From: Isoetes taiwanensis
Lineage: Eukaryota > Streptophyta > Lycopodiopsida > Isoetales > Isoetaceae
Direction: 5' to 3'
Assembly (NCBI GenBank): GCA_021234155.1
Contig: JAJEKV010000004.1
Location: 24,467,662-24,531,661, forward strand
DNA: 64,000 nt
A model generated the notes under the pieces. The model made no database searches and was not told where the DNA came from. It saw only the letters and a list, made by a program, of their open reading frames with translations. Made by a program: the position numbers and the translations under genes. The first letter of the stretch is position 1. The number at the start of each line of letters is the position of its first letter. Below are positions 33,851-45,804 of this stretch, piece after piece.

Positions 33851-34065
33851 CTAGTTTTTAAAAAAAAAAAATATTATACTCTAAGGTTTTTATATTCTAC
33901 ATTTCTCAGGCAATAAAATGTGAAGCTTTATGGGGTAGATCGTATTATACAGACCCCTCCTTGTGTCGTTGATATCTGGCCCTCCAGGCTTGGATTGAGG
34001 GCTGGGATTGTGCCACGTTGAGGGGGCTGTATCTTTATGTCTTGCGAATTGGATTTTTTCTGCCT

Positions 34066-34250
34066 GCTAATTTTTGCATAACGCGGGCTTCTGATTGAAT
34101 CGAGATAATTTTTGATAACGCGGGGGCTTCTGATTGAATCGAGATAATTTTGATAACGCGGGGCTTCTGATTGAATCGAGAAACTGTGCAGATTTAGTAG
34201 AAGTAGATTTTGGCCCAAATTATTGGATAACGCGGGCTTCTGGCTGAACG
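34066..34250. repeat. Minisatellite, unit about 35 bp
   Basis: Four units share TAACGCGGGCTTCTGATTG and, in the first three, AATCGAGATAATTTTTGA. The unit start points are about 34078, 34116, 34153 and 34228. The fourth is separated by an unrelated 45 bp. The array ends about 100 bp before the start of the MED26-like ORF. Confidence 0.85.
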
Positions 34251-34357
34251 GTGCAGATCTAACCCCAGGGAAATATCGAATTCCCTAGAACCGTTAGATT
34301 TAATTCCTCGTGAATAAGTAGATGGCTTACGTGAGTTGTTCCTGCATTTGCTGAGAG

Positions 34358-35002
34358 ATGGCGATAGCGAGAGGGCGATCTATGAAGGATTGGAAGCAGT
34401 TTTCTGAGAGCTCCGGCGTTGATTCATGCACTTTACTTCACTATGTGATTGCATTAGCAGACGTTGAAGAGCTGAGGCGGAATAAAGAGTCTCTGATCGC
34501 GCACTTGATAGCCTCCACTTCAACAACTGAGGATCCATGCCCTGCTCTAGGCATCCAACAACAATCAAAAGGTTTGTCAGATTTAGATTTGCATAAACAA
34601 GAAGTTGTAAAAACTAAAGAAGACGAAAAGATGATATCTATAGAACGAAAAGTGGAAGAGGGGTACAAGAAAGAGCAGGACAGAAAGAAAATCCAGAGGC
34701 CAGACATGCCAAAGATCCAAGATCCAGTTATCAAGCCTAAGATCCAAGTCCAAAAGAAGCAGAATTCGAAGTTAGCATTCAAGACGAAAAGATTATATCC
34801 ATCAAACGAAAATTGGAAGAGGAGTACAAGAAAGCGCAAGACATAAAGAGACAACACACAATCCAGGTAATCCAGATCCACTTAGCAAGAAGCAGCCCCA
34901 TCTAGCAAGATCCAAGTCAAGAAGAAGCGAAAAGTTGAGATTATAAGAAAACAAAGGCGCAAGGGATATGCACAGATGCCTTCTCTTTGCAAAGGGACCT
35001 AG
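34358..35002 (+). pseudogene. TFIIS N-terminal / MED26-like gene copy, broken
   Basis: The start at 34358 gives a peptide with M-K-D-W-K-Q-F-S-E-S-S-G-V-D-S, then H-Y-V-I-A-L-A-D-V-E-E-L-R-R-N-K-E-S-L. This resembles the first helices of plant MED26/TFIIS-N proteins (S-x-x-x-D-x-x-x-x-I-x-x-A-I-x-V-A...R-R-x-x-I). A lysine/glutamate-rich stretch occurs twice: D-E-K-M-I-S-I-E-R-K (about 34620) and D-E-K-I-I-S-I-K-R-K (about 34780), the latter followed by KAQDIKRQHTIQV. As far as I remember, plant MED26 proteins have a similar K-R-K-L...A-K-R-Q-R-T-I-Q-V segment near the end. The LW domain core is mostly missing. The frame shifts near 34755 and again near 34890; the last frame closes at 35002. 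Without visible introns it could be a rearranged retrocopy. Confidence 0.45.
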
Positions 35003-36008
35003 GAAGCTAGGTTCTACACTTAAGTCCTTTTAGCTCACATTGATATGTTTTTTTCTTTGTATATACATTATTTTCATTCTTTCTATATTGAGAAGAATTC
35101 TCCACATGTACATACGCCATTGGTCGGGCTTTTCCAACCACAACAATAAAATGATGTTATTCTCTCATAATATATGTTGTTTGTGGTTACCGTCAACCAC
35201 GTATCTCTTTGCACCCTAAGCAACATTTTCTACAAGAATTGACATTTTAATCATCTCAACTTGTAGTGGGCCTAATCACTCATTCCGCTTCCTTCGACTC
35301 TCAAAATTAATCTTGATCTTTCTATGGAATATAAAACAAATCCTCTTATTATTTGAATTAGTAAAACATTGAGATTTAAATCAAGCCCTCAAGCTTCCGT
35401 GATAGCATCGCTTTGCAAGTAATAACCATCGATGGTTTTGACATTCAAAAGTATCATGACTGTGTGTGTGCCTTGATGCATTTTCTTAAAAAAAAACCTT
35501 ATCCCAACATACAATCGATATATGCACATACCCTTGAACATCTTCCTATTTGAACATATCATGTTACCATACTTGGAAAAATGTTGCACCTTTGTAATAT
35601 GTTTAGTATCTTCATTTAACATTTTCATCTATAACCTATATAAAGTGCCCATAACTTTAGCCATGGAGAGTTGCATCCTTTTCTGCCTTCAAATCTTGTT
35701 ATACGAGATTATCATTAGACCCATGCAGAGCTGAGCTTTGTTCTCAGAAGTTACTAGTGTTTTTGTTTAAAAAGGTGTCTAAAAACATAATAGCAGAAAC
35801 CTCATGGAATGGTTTTTCAAAGGCTACGTCGTATCATATTTACAAATTTACAAGCGAACACGAAATTAGCCAGAAGAAGGTATGCAAAAGTTCTTCCACA
35901 TTCCTGTTATTTGTATTATCAGCATCCATTCTCCGTTGTCTGCTGCCAGGACATGACAGAAAGTCCCAGGTTTTATAAGGATCTAGTTAGGTTTCATAGG
36001 TTCGGGCT
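35003..36008. other. Unassigned stretch before the PPR pseudogene
   Basis: No domain is recognised. Overlapping ORFs at 35757-35978 and 35809-36072 are in different frames and neither shows PPR motifs until 36009. Confidence 0.4.
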
Positions 36009-37679
36009 GAAAATGATAAGGGTGCCCTGGATAAGTTTTGGCAAACAAGAGGAACGAAGCCTGATAAAATAGTCTTTCTTACAATTTTAAATTTCTGCTG
36101 TAACCCAGAAGCTCTACCAAATGGTAAACTTATACATGCTTGCATTATTCAGGGTGATCTTGCAACAACTGCTCTCATTAAAATGTATGATAATTGTGGA
36201 TACTTAGAGTGCGCACTTAAAATTTTTGAATGAAATACTTGAGCCAGATGCAATCTCATGGGCAAAATGATAACAGCATATTCCCAAGATGGCAATTGTG
36301 AGAACGCTTATGCGACTGTGCAATTGCAAGGTAGTAGACCTAGCGTGGCTATGTTTAGCCCTGTTCTCAGTCTCCTTTCAAAAGAAATGGCATTAGCAGA
36401 TGGTAAGATGGTACAGGCCAATACCATCAGTCATAAAACAGAACGAGATTTAGGCATTGCATTTGTTGATATGTATGGGAATTGTGGAGAGTCTAGGCGA
36501 TGCTAACAAAATGTTCACAAAGATTAATTAATGAAATCTCATTTCGTGGAATACCCAATTTATTAGCAGATGTTAGCAGATGAAGTCTCTTATATCAGCA
36601 TTTTACCATGTGGTGATCTGTTGGCATGTCCGAAAGTGGGAAACTCATGTTGCTAGTGATACCTTGAGTTCACGCCAGAAATCAAGAAATGCTCTTATTG
36701 GCATGTATGGGAAATGTGGGAGCTTAGACGCTGCAGTCACATTCTTCAACATAGAACTGCAAACCAAATGTGCTTGCCTCACATATACAAAATGGGCACA
36801 ACAAGCATGCCGTCCAAGTATTCGAAAGGATAATATCTGAGGGCATTAAACCAAGTGAAGTCACCTTCTTGACTCTCATCAGGGACATGCATTAATGACG
36901 AAGCCCTTGCAGATGGTAAAATGTTCTACTCTCATATTATTATTAGTAGATTTGATACTCTAGACAAGGCTGTGAATGGTTCTCTAATTATTATGTACAT
37001 CAAATGTGTATTTACAGGCTGCTCATGAGGTCTTGGAAAGAATGCAAGAGAAGATTCTAATTGTCTGAATACTATGATTTTTTGCAAAACATGGGCAAAA
37101 TACTACTGCAATACAGTTGTTTCAGAATATGTCACGGGAATCTGTTATTCCAAATGAGATTACGTGACTTTCAGTGCTTCATTCTTGTGCTGGCTTTTCT
37201 GCCCTAATTGTGTACATGCTATAATCAGCAGCAGAGCTGATTTTGGTTCTATAGTAGGAAATGATGCATGGAAAATGTGGAAGGTTGATAGATGCGCACA
37301 GAATATTCGATAAAAAATCAAGAGGTGATCTCATAGACAGCAACACTTCCATCGCATGCCCAATATGGTCATGGCAATGGAGGAGCCATTAAAATTCTGC
37401 CAGAAATGAAAGAGTTAGGCTTGAAGCCAGACAATAGCACACTCGTCACTCTCCTAACAGGATGCAATCATGCTGATTGTTTATGGAAGGCTATCAATGT
37501 TTTGTTTTAGCAACTTTGATGCTATACCCATGATAGAACATTACCATTGTTTGAATTACCTACACAGACTTGGGGGCTGGTTAGACAAGATGTGCGATCT
37601 GTTGGATGGAACGCCCTATGTCTCAAAGTTTGCTTTACCCTGCAATTTCACTTCCAGAAATTGCATCCGCACTCTCTGA
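36009..37679 (+). pseudogene. PLS-class PPR pseudogene with E-like C terminus
   Basis: This long, clearly recognisable PLS PPR gene remnant is of the organellar RNA-editing type. In order: K-P-D-K-I-V-F-L-T-I-L-N; N-G-K-L-I-H-A-C-I-I; A-L-I-K-M-Y-D-N-C-G-Y-L; P-D-A-I-S-W, K-M-I-T-A-Y-S-Q; F-S-P-V-L-S-L-L; A-D-G-K-M-V; V-D-M-Y-G-N-C-G. After about 36680 come A-L-I-G-M-Y-G-K-C-G-S-L-D-A-A, E-G-I-K-P-S-E-V-T-F-L-T-L-I, G-K-C-G-R-L-I-D-A-H, and L-G-L-K-P-D-N-S-T-L. It ends with M-I-E-H-Y-H-C and L-D-K-M-C-D-L-L-D, as before an E domain. There are at least eight frameshifts or stops. No DYW domain follows. It spans about 1.7 kb with at least five P-L-S sets. The start codon and targeting peptide are missing. 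Confidence 0.88.
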
Positions 37680-40005
37680 CATATATTGCAACAGCAGTGC
37701 CAGTTCCCGCATTCATAACAAGTCTGGAATGTTTGCCACTTCTAATTTTTCTAACCTGTTTGGAAATATTGATTCGAAGCAACATACTTGAACAATATTA
37801 ATAGTTATAAAAATGCTTAGTACAGGCAGAAGATTTCATGAGGGAGGAAGCCTGCTTGGGAAACAGGTTGTGCCATATAAACTGGGAAGGTTGAATTATC
37901 TCAGATAGCTTGTAAGTCCAGCCCGTTCAGGTTATTCACTGCGACCAATAAGCTCTTGAATTTACACAGGAATTGACTGATCATACAGGTTTCTTTGGCA
38001 TCTGGTAACTTGATTATACAATCTTCTGACAGGAGTTTGGCTTGATCATTACAAATGATAGATCACACTGACTAGACTGAAAAGAAAAATATGTGATGCA
38101 AGTAACATGATTGGAAGAGGATACTGTGCTGCAATATAATTGGAAGGAAGGACACGTGTCCAACTTTTTGCGATAATGAATTATGAATCTAATTGGGACC
38201 CACATTTAGGAAGGCAGAGTATGATTTATCCGCTAGTTTCTTAGGATCTCATGCATCTATGTAACATTTCTGCCCTTAATAAGGATGCTTTACAACTAGA
38301 TTTTAGAGGCTGCAGGCATTCAGTGACATTTCATGCTCTAGTTTCATTTCTTTTGCCGTTGAGCTCAAAGTAGGAAAGCACATCCATCCATCGATCCAAG
38401 CTCTTCAATTGATGAATCAAAATTGTTAGTCCAATGGCATCCTGTGCATAAACTTCCACAGTGCAAATGCGAGTTACATTTGAAACCTTGGTGGTGTTGT
38501 TGCTTTGATGAAAAATGTTTGTGATGTCAAGGTCATGTGTGCAACAACAGATGGTCACTGTGCAGCTGTACATCTTCAACGGTGTAGCGGAAATAAAGTC
38601 CGCTTTTGAGGAGTGGATTGTGAAAAGATAGAATGCATGCTACAAAACGCGACTTTCGAGACTCGAAATTGAGAATATATATAAGGGCCTACCATATCGA
38701 CATATTATTTTCATGGACAAATTGCAGAAGATACCGAAGAGAAGAGTCAAGTAAAACTGGTACCGGCCTAAGGTTTGAATCTCTTGACTATGTCGATTTT
38801 GCATTTAATGCTCTCATTCTTATGTTGACAATCAATTTTGCTCGCAGGATATCATACAAATACTCAAAATCATGATGGAATAATTGCTGAAGTATGACAT
38901 AGGATGAAGGTAAGTATTATGAGTTCCTAGAAACAGAAATGTCAAAATACTATCTGCAAGAATGTTTGTTATGAAACCTCCAGGAAGATCCAAAAGAAAA
39001 GTTGTAGCCCCTTACTATAGGCAGCACAGTGTTAAGTGTTAAATTGATTGCATCATTGTCCTCAAGGAGTTGACCGCAGGGCACTGTGAAGGAGTTACTA
39101 ATCGATCTTAAGCCTTTAACATCTGGTTTTCCAAATTTCTGTATGGTTTATAGAATGCAAATAGAACATGAAATGTTGATGATGTTCTTTGCAATTTTAA
39201 CAATGAGATTTCTGGTACCAATATACAAGACTTCTAGTAAACACTTCATATTTTTCTTATTGTTTATTCTGTATGGTACAGCTGGGATCAGCACCCAGGT
39301 TACCGCTGGGAAGAATCTAAAGGTCAATGCTGAGCAAGCTGATCAAAACGCCTGTTGCTAGGAGCTTCAAAGCACCTCCTACAGCACTGGGCAAAATGCT
39401 GATGGAAGTACAAATTGGATCACAAACAGGGTTTTGAGGTATACTTTGGGAAACCGTTTAATAGTAACAAGATTTGTGCTTCTTAAACAAACAACTAGAT
39501 TTTCTGAAACTTAATGGTTTGAAGCTTTACAAAAAATTGGGTCATGGATTAGAAGAAGCAATTTCATTCTTTTGTTGACCTAGCAATCTAGCTGACAGGA
39601 TATCATAAACCATTACGTTATGTTATTCAGCTTCCATAAGTATATAAGTGATACAGGTTGCATGTTAAGGAGACGGAATTCAGTTATATTTTATGATGAT
39701 CTCCTGAAAAGTTTAAAAGGCCTAGTTAAACATCTAACTTTGGCCATCGCCTTTCATAAGATGAGCACCCAAACCACAAAGGCAGCTAACAGATGTAGTT
39801 ATGGTCATATCATTACCTGCAGCCTAGAGTATTGTTTGCCAACATACTATGCAATAGAGATGGCCTCTTGAGATAATTCTCTAGATCTAGACAAGAACTC
39901 TTCTCCAAGTTTGGTCATAAGTTACCAAATCACAGTAGCGTGGATCACAGGCCTGCAAGTAGCTGGTATAATTGGCACTCATGTTGAAGGCTACATTTTT
40001 TGTGT
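37680..40005. other. Unassigned stretch
   Basis: ORFs of 80-91 codons occur on both strands (for example 38331-38579 minus, 38633-38875 plus, 39086-39361 plus with a hydrophobic centre). None has a motif I recognise, and none is supported by neighbouring exons. No repeat of other parts of the window was noticed here. Confidence 0.4.
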
Positions 40006-40302
40006 TCAAAAGAGTAGTAGCATTGCTTTTGAAGGAGCATCCCAGTAATATTCATCACTTGTATTGTATGGATTTTCCCTAAAGGCTTGTAGAACTGAAA
40101 AGAGAGACCTCATTAATGGCCCATACTTGCATTCATCATTGCATCCTCCCACACATGGCCCTGCTGTTTTGTTCATCAATGCCTCTGTTCTTAGAAGAAG
40201 TTGAAGTAGTATAGCCTGTATGAACAGGAAGCTGCAATATTTTTCAAGCAAACAACTTGACTTAGTAAAACATGAGCTTGGTCTTTGGTCATTGGTACTC
40301 AT
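40006..40302 (-). CDS. Unrecognised ORF, possible exon
   Basis: This 98-codon minus-strand frame contains L-R-T-E-A-L-M-N-K-T-A-G-P-C-V-G-G-C-N, then E-C-K-Y-G-P-L-M-R and E-N-P-Y-N-T-S-D-E-Y-Y-W-D-A-P. The three close cysteines, the aromatic stretch and the N-x-T/S sites look like an extracytoplasmic or membrane plant protein more than random sequence. I do not know the family. There is no signal peptide at its start and no clear splice site was verified. Confidence 0.25.
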   Translation of the reverse strand: MSTNDQRPSSCFTKSSCLLEKYCSFLFIQAILLQLLLRTEALMNKTAGPCVGGCNDECKYGPLMRSLFSVLQAFRENPYNTSDEYYWDAPSKAMLLLF

Positions 40303-41520
40303 ATTTGAGACCTAGGATTCTATTAAATTTTGTCTAGTAGCCATCTAGATATAAAATAAGGAGATGAATCAATCGTTTATAACTAGAAAATCAAAGGTAA
40401 TGTAGGAGACTGGAAGAGAGGTGCAAAACAAGGTACAAAAAGGGGATTTAAGAAGATTCATACCTTGAACTGTGAAATAAGCATCTCATAAAACACATCA
40501 GGAATAAAATATAACAGTTAAATAAATTTAACATATGACATATCTGACAAATAACATTAGACAGGAATTACTCATATAGCAGTTCTTCATGTGCAGGTTC
40601 TGGCTGGATCAGGAGAGAGATCTCACTTCACGGAGGATCAATTGTGAGAATAACTTTTTGCATTTTTTCATTTTGCAAGTTGCATGGGTAAATCTTGGTG
40701 TAGATATATTGGTATCCACCTTATTTTACTCTTGTGTTATCTTATTTGGCTTGTACAAGATCTAATTTTGCATTTATAAGTTACATGTTTTGTGTCATTA
40801 GGTTGCTTTTTTTTCCACTGAGTTTCATGTTGAACTAAGTTTCAGATACAAGAAACCTAGGCATAAAAGCTACAGATAATTCCTCATATGAAACAGATCT
40901 AATGCACATCAATATTAGCTTTAATGCAGGGAAGGAGCATGATGTAGGCACATGCAAGTTCCCAGAATCGAAATGTAGTCGTCAGGATTGTTGTTGACGA
41001 TTAGATGTCGAATCACACAAGTAGAACTGTGACATTTAAGTGTTTGGCCAACATTTGGATGGAGTTCATTTGTGTTGGTCAACTATTAACAAGGGATACT
41101 GACCCTAGTCCATTGTCACAGACAGGGAATGGATTATCCAAGCATTTGGAAATACATAATCTAGAAATATCAATAGACAGATTTTGGCAAGATCTTAAAT
41201 AATATCCACAATTTCAAGGGCAGTTTCTGTTTCTATCCCACAGCAATAATAACATTATAGAAATAACGAAAGTTAATGTTTAGTCCTGGTCTTAAGATAT
41301 TTCATGCAACAAGATAGGTTGGCAATATCTAGCCGATGCTCTTTAACGCATTTGTTGCAGCCTACCACATCGTGCAAGAGCTGGGTTTTCATATTAATCT
41401 ATGCAGCCATACAAGCATGAAAGCAAAGGTGGAGAGAACTGAATCTAATCTAAGTGGAAGAATGTTACCTGTAAAACCCAATTTGGCCCTTGCATATCAA
41501 AGTTCTAGAATGCAAACACA
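40303..41520. other. Unassigned AT-rich stretch
   Basis: No motif or repeat is recognised on either strand. ORFs are at most 67 codons long. Confidence 0.4.
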
Positions 41521-41630
41521 TCTTTGGTGTGGCTATTGATATAATGTATATGCCGATAGATAATCATTTTGCATTTTTTCAATCATTGGTGTGGCTATCG
41601 ATATCATGTATATGCAGATTTCATAATGCT
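41521..41630. repeat. Short tandem duplication (about 62-bp period)
   Basis: TTGGTGTGGCTATTGATATA..ATGTATATGC occurs at about 41524 and again at about 41586 with small differences. Non-coding. Confidence 0.7.
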
Positions 41631-41639
41631 CTAAATAGG

Positions 41640-43840
41640 AGATCAAAGTGATGAAAAGCTTAAGAGATCAAATCAAAGGACAACCAAAGTGATTGATTGT
41701 GCACAAATCAATATGGATAATTGGCAAATGCAGTCCTATTAATAAGAGGCTAGAAATATGCAAAAGACCATCAATGGTAGGCTAGTGCATCATTAATAGA
41801 ACACGGGGTCAACAAGTAGTTCTTATAACCTCCATTCATAGTACACAAATGCACCAATGATGGAACATTATGTCAATAATTGATGCAATGGAATTGCCGA
41901 GCTAGGCTCATCGTGTGGGCTAGAGAGGATACGCTTTTAGAAAGCCTAGAATCTAAGGTTTCTAATGATATACAATATGGCTATAGTTAGGATGTATTCC
42001 AATGTTTTTATAATGGTTTAACCTTAAGTAGGCCAAATATGGCGCCCCCCCTATGCCAAAAATGTAGAAGGTCCTCATTCGCAATGTTCGCATCGAATAC
42101 AAATTCTTTTTATAACTAAGCATTGCATTATTAAATCTTGATGTTAGTAGTGGATTCACCCCCATCGTCATTAAACAAAATTGTTCTTGGCAAAATTTTA
42201 GCTCAAAACCCATTGAATGTTTAGGGGTTAGGCTATCGATCTACTGTCCCCCAATTGAGACTCAAAACCATTGATTGTTGCCGTGGTGCAATGAATAAGG
42301 AAGGTGATGGGGAAATGATCTAAGCATTGTGGTGTTGGCCTAGACTTTAAATTAAGGCATCCCTTATCGATGTTGTGATTTCCCGCTAAAGTCCACATAT
42401 TGTGTCTTTCTCATAGTCATAATTGAGTTTTCTATATATCGATCATCGCCAAGGACTCCTGCAGATCTCCTACGCCTTCTAAGCCTCATCCTGCTTTTGA
42501 AGTATATGAATGTCGCTGGGGGGCTAGCCTTATAATCTTCTTTGCAATCAATAGTGTGTATATTTCTTTAATAGTAGCTTATTCAATATCTATATCTATG
42601 AAATAGAATGATCAAATGAATTTAGATAGGAAACAATGGTTTGGGAAATTCTACTTTTCCCCTAGATCTCATAATTGTCCTAGATTTTGGTTGTTTGAGA
42701 GAGAATCCATTGTTGATTGCTATAAAAGACTAAAATTCTCGACAATCAACAATCTTTCCAAGTGGAAAACCCCACGCCAAGATGGTTATCACCAACGATA
42801 ATGAGGATAAGAAGGTGATTCTTAGCATCTTGAAGTTGGAATTGAATAAACATCACATGTGATTAGATACAAAGATGAAAATATCCTTGGTACCGATGCC
42901 AAAGCTACAAGATTAGAATAACGAATCTAAGCTTATAGAAATTGACCAATGAAATGGCCAACTTTAAAAAAATGTCAATCCAATATGAATTCTCAAGCAT
43001 CGCAACACATAAAAAATCCAATATAACTTCTATTCTTTGTGATGATTTGCTCAAAAAGCTCATATAAGAATAATTTGTTTGTAAGTGGATGCTACAAAGC
43101 TTGCATCTAAAATTTTCCCAAGCAAAACGCTTTGCAATTCTTTTAGCTAATCAAAGAGAGATAAATCAAAATTTGTCGTAAAAGCTTGAAATCAAAGCAA
43201 ATCCCATTGTTTGAAGCATAGACACAATAAGGGAATGAAAAACGAAACAATTCCAACCGGTGGACGAAAGAAGAATTTGACAGATGAATTTTTTAGTTCT
43301 TGAGTTTTCCGTGGTCTCAAAACATTTTGGCATCCAAAACGCCAAAAACCTTAGGTGCAACGAAGAATACAAAAAAAGTTTTCATCGCTCGACAAAGAAC
43401 CGTAAAAATAGGCATTAGATTTTCGTGATATACCCAAAATATGCCCCAAGATGCCAAAAGTAATCGCCTTCCCCGAGGAATTGCCCATTAACAAGAGGCA
43501 ACCCAAAAATATATATACAAAAAATGTGTCCAAGGATATGTCTTCAAAATTGGGTCTTCAAAGTTGGATTTTCTTTATGTCGCCTTTACTATGGTATTAT
43601 TCCCCGTGGAATACACATTTGGAAAACACATGGTAAGTCTTTATTTTAGGTTTGTTAGCAAACATTTTTAGTCTTCCCCTTTTCTCGCACTCAAGATTAC
43701 CCTAGAATGGATAGTGCAGCTTGTATACTACAAGTTTCACTTACCTTAGGTAAACCGGCAACCAACATTATTTCTCGCTTATTAGAATGAAGAATTACGC
43801 TTATTAGACCAACATCTATTGCTTTTGCTCACACTATCAT
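41640..43840. other. Unassigned stretch
   Basis: I see no known domain on either strand. ORFs reach at most 83 codons (41962-42213 minus). From here to about 61 kb, CG dinucleotides seem more frequent than in the first 24 kb. Confidence 0.35.
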
Positions 43841-43841
43841 G

Positions 43842-44160
43842 TACATAAAACATCACTGTGATATAATGATTTCTTTGTTAAGGGTCTCAGACGGGAAGGA
43901 TAAATTCTTCATACCAAGCAACTTTTGACATTGGCATCCCTTCTTGACTTTTAGGTTTGTCTTATTTGTCCGGCAAATGCTCTTGGCAGCCTCATAACAT
44001 ACCACTATCATATACATAAAACATCACTGTATAATGATTTCTTTGTTAAGGGTCTCAGATGGGGAAGGATAAATTCTTCATACCAAGCAACTTTGACATT
44101 GGCATCCCATCTTGACTTTTAGGTTTGTCTTATTTGTCCATCAAATGCTCTTGGCAAAAG
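43842..44160. repeat. Tandem duplication, unit about 160 bp
   Basis: The block from CATAAAACATCACTGT to CAAATGCTCTTGGCA occurs twice back to back (from about 43846 and about 44005). It shares CTTTGTTAAGGGTCTCAGA, AAGGATAAATTCTTCATACC and GACTTTTAGGTTTGTCTTAT. No coding potential. Confidence 0.85.
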
Positions 44161-44296
44161 TCATATATATTCCTGCAATTTTAAGTGGGAAACAAAATAC
44201 ATAGTATATATCAAGATTTTTCCTTTATCACCCTTCTTCTTCGATGCATTAGAGGGACCTGAATTCCAAGTCTATTTTGGTTGATTTTTGAAGTTT

Positions 44297-45200
44297 AATA
44301 TGATCCAAGCACCAACATATTCAATCTCTAAGACCAACATATTCAATCTCTTAGTCTTTATCGTGGAGAGGGAGCCAAGATTGTTGGGCACTCCTAGAAT
44401 GCTTTTGCCGCATGTTCTTTAACAATTCCTGTGCAAATGGGCTATGAGACATATGATGAAAATCAATCCCATGCGTAAAGGAGTTTAAAATGGTACCCTA
44501 ATGTCCTAAATCTACCGGGTAATGTGCCCTTTAAGAGACAATATTCAAGCTGGTCTTTATGACATTAATAGTTTAGGTGCAAAATAGATGTCAACCAGAG
44601 CCAAAACTTATATTTAAGCACCGAAAAAGGACGCCATCCAATTTGAGAGTAGATGTTTATCTTGTGGCACATCAAAGCCGGGTTCACTTTTCCTTCCGAA
44701 AAACGTAATGCACTCATATACCACATTAATGGCCTCTTTCAGCCTATTCAAAGAACCTTCTTTTTCCTCTTACGCTTTTGATATATGCACCGAGATATGG
44801 AAAGAAACACTAAGCGCTAATAGGATGGTGCCATTGCAAAATTAATAGCTGGAAAAGAAAGATGCAATTATCTAAATCGGCTTGCAAATACCGCAAGAAA
44901 ACCGCTTAAAAGAGGTCTCAAGAAATCCTATTATCTATGCAATGTTGTGTGAGGATTACATAGCAAAGGGATTCAGCCCTAAGAAGCTTGTATGTTATAT
45001 GTTATGTCAACACCAATGATGTGGTGGCCTCCCTCTCGCAAACGAAGTCTATTTCCCTCGATGAATCTTCTACATATTTTTGAATGTCTCAAAGGTGACT
45101 TGGGCTCTAACCAAAATGCACATAAGGTTACTTCCACGCCGCCAAGCTCTTAGGTTGTCGCAGAAACCGCTTTTTGACAACCATAGCTGAAGCACATAAT
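44297..45200. repeat. Direct repeat E, copy 1
   Basis: Matches 45805-46700 from AATATGATCCAAGCACCAAC through a block with CCATCCAATTTGAGAG and GATGTTTxTCTTGTGGCAC to a block with GACTTGGGCTCTAACC. The copies are about 1.5 kb apart. Differences come in clusters between long identical runs. No domain was found on either strand. Confidence 0.8.
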
Positions 45201-45804
45201 TAGATGTCAATGTAGCTACGAAAAGAAAACAAAACTCATACCTTTTAGAAAAATAATCTTGACCATACAATACACATGCTTCAAAGTTCGACGACACCCT
45301 CTTCGTAACATTTGTGCATAGAAGCAAAACAGATCCGGGTTTATTAGTACATTTTTGCCTTGTGCCACATCAACAAGGCCGTAAAACATATGATGCCATC
45401 TACTACATCTACATTTCGCAAATGAAAAAAAGGTAGAAAAGACAAAGCTATAATAATTTCATCATCATAAATTTTGAAGGTCGTGAATGCCATGGACCGA
45501 CTTACATCTCTATTTCTAATACCACATGCATACTTCCTATACATTGATTTGAGCAACATGTCGCTGATATATGGACAGAGATGCCATTTCTTGCAGAGAG
45601 TAGAATGTTAACTGGTACTTAAAAAGAAACCACAAGGATCTTTTGGTAAATCAAAGCATGTGAACCACAACATCGATATGGCTTGGCTTACTTGCCACGA
45701 ACCGGCACACTACCTCTTCATGATATATAAAGGCCTCATCCCTTACAAACTAAATAACCGCATGTAGAATAAGTTAAGAGAGGCATACCATAACATCTTG
45801 AATA

